Assembly (NCBI GenBank): GCA_035222895.1
Contig: JAVYIG010000887.1
Location: 310,001-374,000 of the forward strand
Length of the DNA stretch: 64,000 nt
Direction of reading: 5' to 3'
Origin: Strongylocentrotus droebachiensis
Lineage: Eukaryota > Echinodermata > Echinoidea > Camarodonta > Strongylocentrotidae
Shown here piece after piece: positions 32,311 through 43,179 of this stretch. The notes below the pieces were generated by a model. That model was given only the letters and a program-made list of their open reading frames with translations. It did no database searches and was not told where the DNA came from. Positions within the stretch are counted from its first letter, which is position 1; every line of letters begins with the position of its first letter. The position numbers and the translations under genes were made by a program.

Positions 32311-32985
32311 CATGGGCTCAATCCCACCCCCTTCGTTTTTTCCTTTTATATTACTTGTCTTCCTTTTATATATGTATACACTTATAGCGGCCTTAAGCTT
32401 TTACAGGATTTGTGCATGTACGTACATGTGTATGATTATTTTTATATTTTTATTAATACATCCTTTTCATTTTTATGAACACATTGATGATTTTATTTCT
32501 TCAAAGATTTGTTTTCTTTCGTTATAATGCTTTAACGCTTAAGCTTTTTTATTTTTATTTTTTCATTTTAGTAAAGAAAAAAAGTTACATGATATTGTAT
32601 TATTTTGCTGTACAAAACAAACAAGTTTTACATTCATATGTAAAAACAAATTAACAGAAAAAAAACTTGCCAAAGAATGGAACTAGGCTCGACTAGCACT
32701 TGTGCTAACTTCTAGTTCCCATTAACAACTTCACCTAAACATAGTAATATACATATTTAAGTATATATCTTTTGTACATTTAATAGTATGCAGATGTATG
32801 TCTAAAAAATAACGTTTTAAAACCATTACTGTTCAATCGACATTACTCTTATGTTATGTATACATGTATCAGTATTATTATTACTATTTTTTTAATTTTT
32901 TTTTTGCATTGTATGATTGTTCATATGTACTGTCATTATTGTGATGTGTTGTTGTTAATAAATTCAAATTCAAATTCAAATTCAA
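32311..32985 (+). mobile_element. LINE 3' UTR and (ATTCAA)n tail
   Basis: AT-rich non-coding sequence follows the stop codon and ends in four direct copies of AAATTC (about 32960-32984) after GTTAATAAATTC. A short tandem 3' tail instead of poly(A) is typical of CR1/L2-type LINEs. The host repeat resumes directly afterwards. Confidence 0.8.
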
Positions 32986-33135
32986 ACATACTTTGAAATC
33001 AAATTTAGGCTGTATTTTGATACCATGAACCTTCATAACAGATTTCATTAAAATCCGCCAAACATTACTAAAGTCATCGAACGGAAATCAGATTTGTTAC
33101 AATCGGACGGACAGCAGAGTTATTAGATCCCCTCC
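32986..33135. repeat. GACCTTTGACC dispersed repeat, block 3
   Basis: Continues the unit cut at 29616: TTTAGGCTGTATTTTGATACC-type sequence, then AATCCGCCAAACATTACT and CGGACGGACAGCAGAG. It ends near TTAGATCCCCTCCG. The CGGACGGACAG terminal string is a common ending of such repeats in marine invertebrate DNA. Confidence 0.7.
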
Positions 33136-35244
33136 GAATTTTGTCAGCGAGGGGATGATAAAAGACTAAAATATACATGTAAGAGAAAGTAAAAAAGAGA
33201 AAAGGGGAGATAGATACAGATACAAGAAAAAAGAAAAGTAAAGACATTAACCAAAATACAAACAAATAGAAAGAGGAAAGATAGGTAGAAAAATAAAAGG
33301 AACTGCTTTTGTTTTCTTTTCAAAATTACAACCCTTTGCGATCTCCTCAGAACCTTCTCAATCTCGATCACCCTTTCTTTCCTTTCCTTTTCTACTTCCA
33401 TATGACCTAATTCTTGGTGTACAAACCACATAGTGTTACCGAAAGCCTTGAATTGTGAATGAAATACGATATTCCCCTATGGAAAGAAAGATTCAATACT
33501 CTTAGAAGATTTAAAGAGCTATTAGGAGAATTCTACAATATCGAGAACCATCCCTGCAGCAATGGAGAGAAGGGTAAATCAAAGAGAGCATTGGACAGGA
33601 TAAACAGCTGCTAAAAAATACTGAGAGTGATTAGGTATGACAAATTTGAAGTAGGGCCTACTGTATTAAAACATTAATTTGTATTAGTGGAGACTTGAGA
33701 AGAAAAGCAGAAAAAACTATATAGTACATATTTTAAAGACATGTTGTAAAAGGAGTCCTATCCTACTAAAAGAAAAATCAAAACATCCCACAATAAAAGC
33801 AATTATATGATTAAGATACAAACTGGAAAGATAAGAGAAGGAAAAAAATTGTACATTTCACAGAGAGTCTAACAAATCCTATTAGAGAACACACATGCGA
33901 TTTACAGGGGCCATATACCTGAAAATAGTGAACACGATGAATTTTTTGTCTGAATTAAAGCTTAGTATACCAGCAATTTTCAACTTCAAATGGACAACTC
34001 ATTTGACCCCAGCCACATAAAGGTGTGAGGTGATTTTTTTCTTCATATGTGATTTTGTGGTTCTTCTTTGAATTGGTAACATAAACATGTCAGGAATATG
34101 CACTCCTTTAAAAGATAGGATTGAGAATAATCCATGACAAATAGAGAAACAAAAGGGGATTTGCTTTATATGAGTAGAACCTATATATGCATTACATGGA
34201 TATGACTAATATATTTAGCATTATGGATATAATGTATAAGAAAATAGGATTGAATAAAAGAAATTGCAAATGGGAGAAGATGAGATTTGAGTTTTTCTTT
34301 TAAGGGACTGTAAAACTTTACCAAGAAATTTATGATCACTAATGCTTATAAACGATTATAGTGGTTTACTGGTTTCCCTTGTAACTCATCTCGACTTTGA
34401 ACAGAACACACATACACTTTTAAACTTCATTTTTAAACTTTTTTTTATAAAAAGAATGTATACTATTCAACGTAATTATTTGTCCATTTTATTTTATTTT
34501 TTATTTTACTTCTCTTTTTAAATTTCATATCTTTTAAATTGTATTTCATCATTAGTTTGCAACCATTTTTGTAAGTTCATCATTAATTGTTGGCATCTTC
34601 TTTTCTTATTCTTTTGTGCATTCCACATGAAAGAACATTCATTCTGTCTACAAGTACCTTATCAGTACACATCCTATAATAGACCAGTTTGTAATTGCAG
34701 TTTGAAAATTTGGTTTTAAAAAATGTGCAAAATGAGAAAAATACTGGATACATGTTCAAACATTCATTTTATTTTATGCACCAGTATGATATTTCATGAT
34801 ACACAGGTAAAGTTTTGCATCTCTAAATGGAGATCAATGGCATTCATGTGACCCCTCCAGTTCTAGAATCCCAATTAGGCCTCTCCATGTTCAGATATAA
34901 ATTTAGTGGATATTTGGTGCTAATTACAAACTGGGTAATTGGACAGCTCCTGCCAAGTCTAGCTCTTACAAGATACACAATGAAATATCAGTACAACTGC
35001 TTTTATGAGGTGGATGATTGCAAAACCCATAACTAAACTTACAAAAAAAAGACAACTTCTGAACCCTTATAACAATATAACGTATATAGATTTTCGGCCG
35101 AATATTCACAAGTTCTCAATGTAGTAACCAACATGTCAAACCCAAGAGGTATACATGACTTCTACTAGGAGGTATTGGGTAAACTGATCTGGTGAGTAGG
35201 AATAAATTATCACAAGGTAGACATTGAAATACGTGCATACTTAC
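33136..35244. other. AT-rich sequence, no gene seen
   Basis: Short open frames only. A minus frame at 33144-33431 begins with a charged stretch (KERKERVIEIEKVLRRSQR), but no splice pair or domain supports it. This stretch lies 3' of the host gene at 35245-39346 and may hold its 3' end. Confidence 0.4.
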
Positions 35245-35277
35245 GACGTGTGTGCGCGTCCCACGGTGAGGCCTGAT
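35245..35277 (-). other. candidate 33-nt exon, host gene (minus strand)
   Basis: On the minus strand a good acceptor (TTTATTCCACAG) precedes ATCAGGCCTCACCG and a strong donor GTAAGTATG follows ACGTC. The GC content is much higher than the flanks. It could be a downstream non-coding or alternative exon of the gene at 37190-39346. The splice-site pair is the only evidence. Confidence 0.4.
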
Positions 35278-35673
35278 CTGTGGAATAAAGAGGTTTAAAA
35301 ATGTTGTATTAGGCATCGCAACGGAAATATGATGGGCAGATAAAATCGTAAAAATAAAATAACACAAATTAAACAATTTTGTTAGGTAAAGATTATACCA
35401 AGTTTATACATTCATTTAAAAATAGATTTATTTCTGAGTATGTCGACAAAATATTAAGACGTTTTTCACCTTTCAGCCCTACATTTTACTGCATATAAAA
35501 TTTTCCACGTAGAGGATACATAGAAATGGTATACACTCTAAAATGATGAGGACATGTGCAAACAAAAAACAAAGATGAAGACTCCCTATGTTTTGGCATG
35601 TACTGCTATAATGCTATAAAAAACTAATACTATTTCAAACATATGAAGCCAAAATAATGAACAGTAGACATAC

Positions 35674-35918
35674 CTTCTTGGAAATATCTACAGGCGGTCA
35701 AAGAAAGGGAATGGCCTCCGGCGTCTACCTCGACTGACCACACCCAGTCTTTCTTGACCACGATAGTGCAGCGGGTCTGGTTTTGAGTGACCATGCACTA
35801 CCCGTCTCGGCTTCCTCCCTACTACTCCTATAGCAAGGCGTTTACGTCCCGAGAACCTCAGCAGTGTTCGACCCAGTATCCCCCCTCGGTCTCCCCCCTG
35901 CTGCTTCTGCGAATCAGT
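35674..35918 (-). other. candidate 245-nt exon, host gene (minus strand)
   Basis: A strong acceptor (CTCCTTTCCTACAG) is followed by GC-rich sequence and ends at AAGAAG before donor GTATGT. One frame is open for 76 codons from the acceptor (TDSQKQQGGDRGG to RRRRPFPFFDRL), then a TAG 16 nt before the donor. Its phase does not continue the frame of the exon ending at 37179, which itself stops 14 nt before a donor. If spliced to that exon it would be 3' UTR. It may instead be an alternative coding exon entered in phase 0 from an unidentified exon. Splice sites and a GC contrast with the AT-rich flanks support a real exon; its coding status is open. Confidence 0.5.
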
Positions 35919-37189
35919 CTGTAGGAAAGGAGAATGAAGTGAGTTTAAAAAATCATTCATTCTAAAAGGGGAAGGTCCACCCTTGTATTAAGTTGACTGT
36001 AATAAAAGCATGAAAATAAAAATATGAAAGTTACAAATTTTAAACCTGTCATCAGTGAAACAAATGTGACATCATGTGAGCTCATCTCCAATTTGCTCTG
36101 TAGGCTACAGACTATTTCATAAATTTTAATTTTCTTAGATATTGATGACGGAATAGATACGTATCATACAGGGGTTGCTTATAACCATACTTGCAATGAT
36201 AATACTAAGGGTGTTATTTGATTGAAACATAAATTGATTGCACCTTTAAAAATTCATCACTTAATATCATGGTGGGCTTCCCCTTTAATTTCATTATGAG
36301 CAAGATGGTTCTGTTTCAAACTTTTTTGAAATAAATTTTAAAAAATTATGTTTTCAGATAAATTAATTTTGAAAACCCCTATATCATTGTGACAAATAAC
36401 GGTCAGACTATTTAGAAACCTTGGAGGATCTCAGTTCATTTTGATTCGCCGATCATTGAAAGTTGCTGCTATGTTGTAAAGTTTTGGCACATTGTCAAGT
36501 CCTTAATTTAAAAAAATGCAAGCCTTTTGTATGAGCCGGTGTAGGTGTTGTCTATTGTCTCTTTATTACACAACCTCCTCCCTCCACAAGTAGCAGTAAT
36601 CATTGAAGAATCCTGGATCGATGAACAGGCTTAGACCTACAACATCGTGTATTAAAGGGATCGTTTAACAATGTTAAATCTGAGATACACGGCCCTACGT
36701 GTTATCAGTGTCTGTGATATGGTGTAATATTGAAGCCATAAAAAAATTGCGCTTCAAAATGATCAAGAAGCGCCTCAAAAAAGTAAAAATCTTTGAGTGA
36801 CCGGTTTTACCATACTCGTTTTCCCCAATAGACTGTAGTGTTATGAAACCCGTCAGGCGAACGGTTTTCAAAATTTGTAATTCCAATCATAAATATCTTG
36901 ATAATCAGACAGGCGATTGACTTGTAAAAGTCATGGGGTTCCTGACTCACCCTAAAGGTTTATAATTATCATTGCATCATGAGCTAAATCCAGAATTTTG
37001 TTTCAGAATCTGAGACAAAGTTACCGGATCCCTTTAAAGTAAAGTAAGTAAAGTAATTAAAAATGTGTGTTTGGTACATATATATTTAGATTGCTCATCT
37101 GTTTAGTTATTTTTTGTTATGGGGGTGGGAATTGTTAGAATACTAAAAATAGGAAAGCATAGAAATGAATTAACTTACCCAGGCTATTA

Positions 37190-39346
37190 TCACACATTGC
37201 CTCGCCTCGCGGCAATCCGGGCCGACCTCCGCAGGTTCTGGTTTGCCCGATTGGCGGCACGACGTTGCTCCCTCTCAGCGGCGAGTTGAACAGCGGCGGC
37301 AGCTGCGATCTCTCGCTCTACCAGACGCGGTGACCTACGTCTCGGGTGGAGTTGCTCACGCTCCTCCGCCCTCCTACGCTGTTCATCCTGCTGTTGGCGA
37401 TTAGCAGGTACGACCTCCGCACGACCGTTCTCGCGATGCAACTTGTTGACTGTATAAACCAAACGAAAACATAAATGGGGACATGCTACATGCATGGCAT
37501 TTCACAGATCACATTCAAATAGACGATTCTCCATTAATACTTTAATAAACGCACCAACGTACACAATCAATGATCCCATATTACAGCTACAGGGTTGGAC
37601 GGACCGCGTTTGTGTTCCCAAAATCTCTGGTAAAGGGGTAGGCTACTTTTCACGCAACAAAGTAAGGCCCGTACATACACAAAAATCCGGCCCGTATTGA
37701 CTTTACACACCGGAGATAGGGGGTGCTTTCAAAGGGAGGGAACATTCATATCAAGTATCAAGTATCAAGTTTATTTGTCTTCCAGAAAACACATGTGACA
37801 AAATATAATAGAGTATAATCATAACAGTACAATGTAGAACAAAGAAAGACGAGGAGACCTTGGTTGAAGCACAGCTTGTTAAGTTAAGGCCCCCTCATAA
37901 TGTGACAAAGATAACTTATTCTGGAATATATAAAACTATTTACAAAATACTCTCAGAGAACAACTACCCAACGATGCATCGACCACAGCATGGATGACTA
38001 CAACAAGTATACCCGGAGATGCGCACATCCCCATCACACCAGGTGAGCTAACAAGCTCACCGTGTGTGTGAAAATATGTATGTGCAAAAAACCAACCCAC
38101 CCATTGGAGGGCGATCTAATATGGACAAACCCAAGCTGACACCAAGTCGAGACATCAATGAGTTATTGCTCTCTGAGTGCAGAGGTCAAGTAGGAATATA
38201 TGGTATATGTACAGATGGAAAAGAAGAAGAAAAAAGAAAAGGGATAAAGGGGGTTATGTCAAAGTCAAGAATTAACGAAAAAAAGATCAAGAGTAGAGTT
38301 AAATATGCTACAGTACACAAACAATAAAGCTTGATAACACATTCATGTGTCATTGACATACTTGTGAAGAAAATATGACTTAAGTCTATACGTTTAAAAA
38401 CTGAGATACTTGAAGCATTTGTTATAGTAGTATCAAGTGAATTCCAGAACCTGGGGCCAGTGGACATTAGTGTATTCAAAGTGAAGGTTGTCCTTGCATA
38501 TGGTAAATGGAGAGCAGAAGCCTGTCTAGTATAGGTGTGAATTTGGTTATTTCTTATACGCCTATCCTAAATAACACTGAGAGGAGGGGGAGGGGGTGGG
38601 GAGGGGTGGGGTGGGGAGGGGGTGGGGAGCGGTGGGGTGGGGAGGGGGAGGCGGGGGACAGTGTAATTAGTTTCAAAATATTTTCATCATGAATCAATAT
38701 TTACTCTTCCATTTTTACTATTTTTACCAATGGCAATGCGGCCCTCCCCTGGCAAATTCCGGATCCGCTAATGGTCTGGGCAAATACATATATAGTCCAT
38801 GGTCCACAAGATGCCATTTTAAAATGTAAGTTAATTGTGAGAGATTTATTTTGAATAAATGCATACCGTGTTGCGTGCAGTAGAGTTCAACGGCGTTTTC
38901 GTCTAGCGAGTGACGTCCACGCCGGCTGCAACGTCTGCCATTCCCATGAAGCCCGATATGTGCAGAGCACTGGACCTCGGCTGGCTGTCTGTATAAAAAG
39001 TAAAAATAAAACAGGACATATTACAACTACAACTAGATTGCCAATAATAGAATGTGAATATTAAGTGCATATGTTGCAATTTATACACATTCGATAGAGT
39101 AATTACAAAGAATGACCCTAAATTAAATCACTTTCAACTCACTGAAGGGTCAATATCCTGCGTGTATTAATCAATCGATGGTTGGTAAATTCATTTTTAA
39201 TTTAGAAAATAACTCTGTACATACTGTCGGTGCTGCCAGCACTCTTCTCCTTCATTCAAAGGCAGGGGTGCCTTCCTCCCACAACGCTTACCCTCCTGGG
39301 TAAACATCACACAGTTCCCGGTGAACTTGTTGCCGTAAAAGACCAT
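37190..39346 (-). CDS. three-exon gene for a tandem Cys/His-motif protein (167 aa)
   Basis: Minus-strand exons: 39225-39346 from ATG, 38867-38988, and 37179-37449 with stop TGA at 37190. Donors are GTATGT, GTATGC and GTAAGT; acceptors read TTTTTATACAG and TTTATACAG. Phases 2 and 1 match at both junctions. The ATG has A at -3 and G at +4. Exons 1 and 2 each contribute 122 coding nt and one motif: C12-x9-C22-x13-C36-x2-H39 (GKRC, CWQH) and C48-x12-C61-x16-C78-x2-H81 (GRRC, YCTQH). Such spacing with GxRCxR and CxxH resembles the small DUF5763-type zinc-binding motif; that likeness is from memory and unproven. The remaining 85 residues are Arg/Glu/Ala-rich, predicted helical, and end RRSARIAARR. 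A nuclear or nucleic-acid role is only a guess. Intron 2 contains a LINE fragment. Confidence 0.7.
37748..38560 (-). mobile_element. 5'-truncated LINE fragment in intron 2
   Basis: The minus frame ending near 38186 contains STGPRFWNSLDTTITNASSIS and FKRIDLSHIF, the C-terminal end of CR1/L2-type LINE reverse transcriptase ORFs (GxxxWNSLP-like block). Upstream, in the same region, QASALHLPYARTTF continues the match. The 3' end shows the tandem tail ATCAAGT repeated three times (37756-37775 in plus sense). Everything 5' of the C-terminal block is absent. It has the same orientation as the host gene. Confidence 0.8.
38580..38655. repeat. G-rich GGGGAGGGGGTGG simple repeat
   Basis: About 75 bp of near-pure G with A, T or C interruptions in plus sense (C-rich in the sense of the minus-strand host gene). 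It has many G4 runs, enough for G-quadruplex formation. It lies in intron 2. Confidence 0.85.
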
Positions 39347-39560
39347 TATTACACAAGTGAAATAACAGTGGTTTAAGCAAGCTAATCGAAGACGACGAAT
39401 TCGAAGCGAAAGCTAAGTAAATATCTCAAAACGACTTGTCTAGGACAGAATCTAGCAGAGAATGGCAAATTTCTCGCTTCTCATCTAACACGAAACCTAT
39501 TGTTGGGATAATGGCGTTTCCATCGTCATCGCGCGCGCGGTCTCTTTGAATGCATGTTCA
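39347..39560 (-). promoter_or_regulatory. likely 5' UTR and promoter of the host gene
   Basis: The 200 bp upstream of the ATG on the minus strand is richer in GC and CpG than the surroundings, including a GCGCGCGCG run near 39530-39539. No TATA box is obvious. The call rests on position and composition alone. Confidence 0.35.
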
Positions 39561-39702
39561 ATTGAAATACATCACGTGATTCGAGCAGACGAACGAATCA
39601 CATTTAAGATTTTCAGTGCATTCATTCATGCAAAGCATGGACCTATTACGGTCGGACATTCATCGTTTTCTTAACGAACTCATTGTGATTGTCTCCGTCA
39701 AT

Positions 39703-39971
39703 CGGGGGTGGATCCAGGCAGCCCCCGGCAGGGGAGGGGTCCAATTCGTGAGAAAATATTTAGCGGCGAAAATTTGAAATTCGATCAGTTTGGGGGGGGG
39801 GGGGTAGTGAGCACTAATTTGTATTTATGGCCCTCGAAAATCGCACCCCCCCCCCCCCCCACCCTCGAGCGTCAGGGGGGGGGGGGCATCTCCAAAAAAA
39901 AGGTAAAATGAACGTGTTTCTACATGTTTTTTGTAAATCCAGGGGCCCCGGCCCCCCTGGATCCGCCACTG
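39703..39971. mobile_element. candidate hAT-like MITE with G/C-run interior
   Basis: The right end CCTGGATCCGCCACTG is the inverse of CAGTGGCGGATCCAGG; the left end CGGGGGTGGATCCAGG matches it in its last 9 bases. Long G and C runs fill the interior (39794-39888). Flanks GTCAATC and GTTAATC are similar, a possible degenerate duplication. Lies just upstream of the host gene. Confidence 0.5.
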
Positions 39972-40079
39972 TTAATCAACTATGCAATGATGAAATGATA
40001 CTATGATTACCATGTATACATAGTCTCTTTGGTTTCGGAGAGGACAGTAGTTTTTGGACATATTTAGTTCCATCAAAAG

Positions 40080-40442
40080 TCTACGGGTTATTTTCTCCCA
40101 ACCATTATATGAAGTTACCTAATGAAAGGGCGGCGCCAGGTTATTTTGTTATGGGGCAAATGGGCGCGCCACTCAGAGTGGTGTCTGAGGGGGATGTGCC
40201 CCCTCAGATGTTAAGATTTTTTTTTAAATTGATGCATAAATGGCTCGATTTGGTGCATACTTTTTGCCAAATTAAAAAGAAAATAATCTTAAGTTCAACT
40301 AACAGTAACAAGAACACAGGGTGTGTCTGACGGGGGACGTTTTTTTTTCTTCTCTTTTTCTTTTTTTTTCTCTACCTTTATTTTCCCCTCTCCCCGCCCT
40401 CCCTTACGTCATATTTTATATTTTATAGTTCTCTTTCTCCTG
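40080..40442. other. low-complexity sequence with a possible MITE
   Basis: GGGCGGCGCCAGGTTATTTTG near 40130 and GAGGGGGATGTGCCCCCTC near 40189 (a short perfect hairpin) resemble pieces of other elements in this window. T-rich tracts fill 40339-40385. No boundaries were resolved. Confidence 0.3.
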
Positions 40443-42260
40443 GCCTTTGAGTTTGAGTTTGAGTTTATTAATTTCACATTTCACATGCAGAAATATTACA
40501 GATAACAAAATATACGTAAAAGACATATTGTTTCATAATTAAAAAGAAAATGATTATATTAATTGACAAAGTAATCATCACATTTGTTTGACAACTAATA
40601 TCATTTAAAGGAAACCCAGACAAAAGTACAAACTGTGAAATGTGCAGGAACCTATAGAAAAGCAGAGCTTGTAAAGAATAGGTCCCTGGGAGGCTTGGAA
40701 AATAACAGGGACAGAAAATGTTTACTGTAGAGAGAGGTACACAATTAAAATTAAGACGGCAGTAATTTGACAAATAATTGTTTGCTAGTTCAATACAATA
40801 CAATACAGAAAAAAGAAAGAAAAAGAAATACATTAAAACGAAGAGTAACGAGCCAACAAATAGTAGAGTATGCACCTATTTCCAATGTTTGCACCACCTG
40901 AACGTTTACAAAAACCGAACAATAGAAATCATGAATTATTCATTCCTTTCCTGTTAAAATGCACCGTTATGTCACACAGGCAAAAGAACGCCTAAAATCT
41001 TTTTTTAGCCCGTCTCAATGAAGATGTAAGAATATTACGATATCTATTGTATTTCAGTTTAGAGCCCTCAGTTTCTTTTACTTTATATTTATAGAACAAT
41101 TTGTTTTTACGGTTAATGCACTTCAAAAGAGATTTAGTGACCCAGGGCAGTCTAGGCACTTTTTTTGTAATTAGAACGCAATGCAATACAGATCGGAATA
41201 TACAGGTTGTATAAATCATCGAAAATTTCAAGGAACCTATTATAACAATCGTTTACATTTTGACAATTATATATTTCAGACCAATCAGTAGAGATAAGAC
41301 TTTGTCGAAATTGTTCAATGTTCACATGGGACAAATTACGAAAACCCGACACCTGCTTACTGGAATTACACTGTGAATGAAAATTGGGAATGAAAGCAAA
41401 CACTGGGAAGTGATCACTCAAGTCGGAAAGTACTATACCAGATTCAATATTAGAAGATACATTTGTAAAAATATTATCGATCAAAGTGTGACTACTATTT
41501 GATATTCTTGCTGGTTTGGTGATTTTGGGGAAGAAAAGAATGGGATAAAAGCAAATTTAAGAAATCCAAATACTGAGGATTTGAGTCACACGATAACAAG
41601 TTGGCATTAAAGTCGCCCATTATAAAGCACATCTTGTTGGCAATATGAGGTGATGATAAAATAGTCTGAACAATTTCAAGAAATTCAATGAAATTACTTT
41701 GAGGGGGCCTGTATATTTCACCAATAACGATATGTTTCTTACCAGGAACTTCGATCTCTATAAATATGCTTTCAAGTATATCAGACATGATGTTTAAGTC
41801 ATTAAGTATTTTGGATTCATAATCATTTGAAATATACAGGCCAACTCCGCCGCCAGTTTTGTTTTTCCTGTTATTAGTGACAAGAGTGTAGCCATCAATA
41901 AAAAATAGTGATGAGTTTGATTTAATCCAGGTTTCACAAATACCAATGCATGAACAATCATATTTAATTTTGTCCAGGAGTAGTTGAAACTGGTCAAAAA
42001 TTTTACCGATACTTCTGACATTGCATTGTAGAAAAGATAGTTTATTGACAGCCTTTGAAAACTGATCAATGAACTGAGATTCTGTAAAATAGGGTGAATG
42101 TTTGCTGCCTGACAATGACTCACATGAGTCCATGTTCAGTTGCAACTCGGCAGTGCATAAATTTAAATATTCAGCCGTGTCAGCTTCATGACGAGCGTCA
42201 TCTGTAGTTATGTAAGAGGAGGATGCCTGTGAATTATCAGGTGGTAAAAGTTGTTGATCA
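40443..42260 (-). pseudogene. LINE ORF2 endonuclease part, RT deleted
   Basis: From 42260 on the minus strand: a Ser-rich leader, then LSFLQCNVRSIGKIFDQFQL, CICIGICETW-like block (IGICETWIKSN), TGGGVGLYISND, IGEIYRPPQSN, IMGDFNANLLS, then after a frameshift near 41490 IDNIFTN and SDLSDHFPVFA. These are successive endonuclease motifs of CR1/L2/Jockey LINEs, with catalytic Glu (ETW), Asp/Asn (GDFN) and Asp-His (SDH) retained. The linker reads KLKYNRYRNILTSSLRRAKK to about 40992. No reverse transcriptase motif follows; 40443-40991 is 3' UTR-like and ends in repeated ACTCAA (plus sense TTTGAGTTTGAG, about 40446-40468). So an internal deletion removed the RT. The ORF is continued upstream beyond the hAT-like insertion at 42261. 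Confidence 0.85.
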
Positions 42261-42904
42261 CAGGCGCGGATCCAGGGGGGGGGGCCGAGCGGGCCTTGGC
42301 CCCCCCCCCCCCCCCCCGCAAAAAAAAAAAAAAAAAAAAAAAGAGAGAAGAAAGGAAAAGAAGGGAAAGGGAAAGAGGAGAGAAAGGGAAAGAAAGAAGA
42401 GGAAGAAGAAAAGAAAAGGGGAAAGAAGGAGATCGGGGGACCGAAAGGGCCGTGCCTCCCAGGCTGTTGACCCCCCCCCCCCCCCCAATAAAAAAAATAA
42501 GAGAGAAGGAAGGAGAGGGAAAGAAAAAAGTAAAAGAGGAGATACTGGCGTACTGATAGGGGGGGGGGGGGGGCTTGGGTTTATTTCTAATTCCACAACG
42601 GTGGATTACAAATAATGCTGAAATGACATAATTTCCGAGATTTTTCCTCACTTTTTAGTAAATTATACGTTTGTATGTGTTTGTTGGAAAATGACAAATT
42701 CCTAAATTTACAGCCGGGCAAAAAAATATGATTCTTGAGATTCCTACATGTCAGGGCCCGAGGTACGGTGGGGATCGGGAGCCTCGAACTCCCTCCCCCC
42801 CCCCCCCCACTTTTTTTGAAAAAAGTATATTAAAGAGAAATAAAAGAGAATGAGAGCAAGAAAGAAAGAATAGGGACCTGCCAGTGTCACAAAATTATAA
42901 GGTA

Positions 42905-43090
42905 TAACAAAAAAATGCTCATCTGACCTTAATTAAACGCCTAAAACCCCTGAGCTTCGGGGGCCGGCTCCGCCGCCTCGACTCCACCAGGGGCACTAAG
43001 GCGGGCCCCTGAATGCTTATCTGACCGTAATTTATTGCCTTAAACCCCTGAGCTTGCGGGGTCGGACAAGGTATCAAAATGTGTTTATCT
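42905..43090 (-). repeat. 95-bp minisatellite, two degenerate reversed units
   Basis: Minus-strand reading gives GGTCAGATGAGCAT, CAGGGGCCCGCCTTAG and AGCTCAGGGGTTTTAGGC, the same unit as the array at 55078-56265 but in opposite orientation. It shows that the two hAT-like elements share this sequence. Confidence 0.75.
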
Positions 43091-43179
43091 GACCGCAGGC
43101 GCGTAGCTAGGGGGGGGGGGGGGCGTTCCCCCAAATCGGAAGAGGACGTATGAAGAAAAAGGAGCAGACAAAGAACATC

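Larger units (their letters stand above)
37450..38866 (-). other. intron 2 of the host gene
   Basis: Minus-strand intron between donor GTATGC (38866) and acceptor TATACAG (37450). It has been enlarged by a LINE 3' fragment (37748-38560) and a G-rich simple repeat (38580-38655). Introns 1 and 3 are 38989-39224 and 35919-37178 and contain nothing recognisable. Confidence 0.6.

Noticed and set aside
33144-33431. Charged minus-strand frame as an extra exon of the host gene
   Set aside because: No acceptor or donor with a matching phase was found, and its second half is low complexity.
39695-39978. Clean 8-bp target-site duplication for the MITE at 39703-39971
   Set aside because: The flanks GTCAATC and GTTAATC differ and their position relative to the ends is off by a base or two, so it was not counted as proven.
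42208-42651. Overlapping open frames of poly-Gly, poly-Pro and poly-Lys
   Set aside because: These are translations of homopolymer and purine runs inside hAT-like element B.
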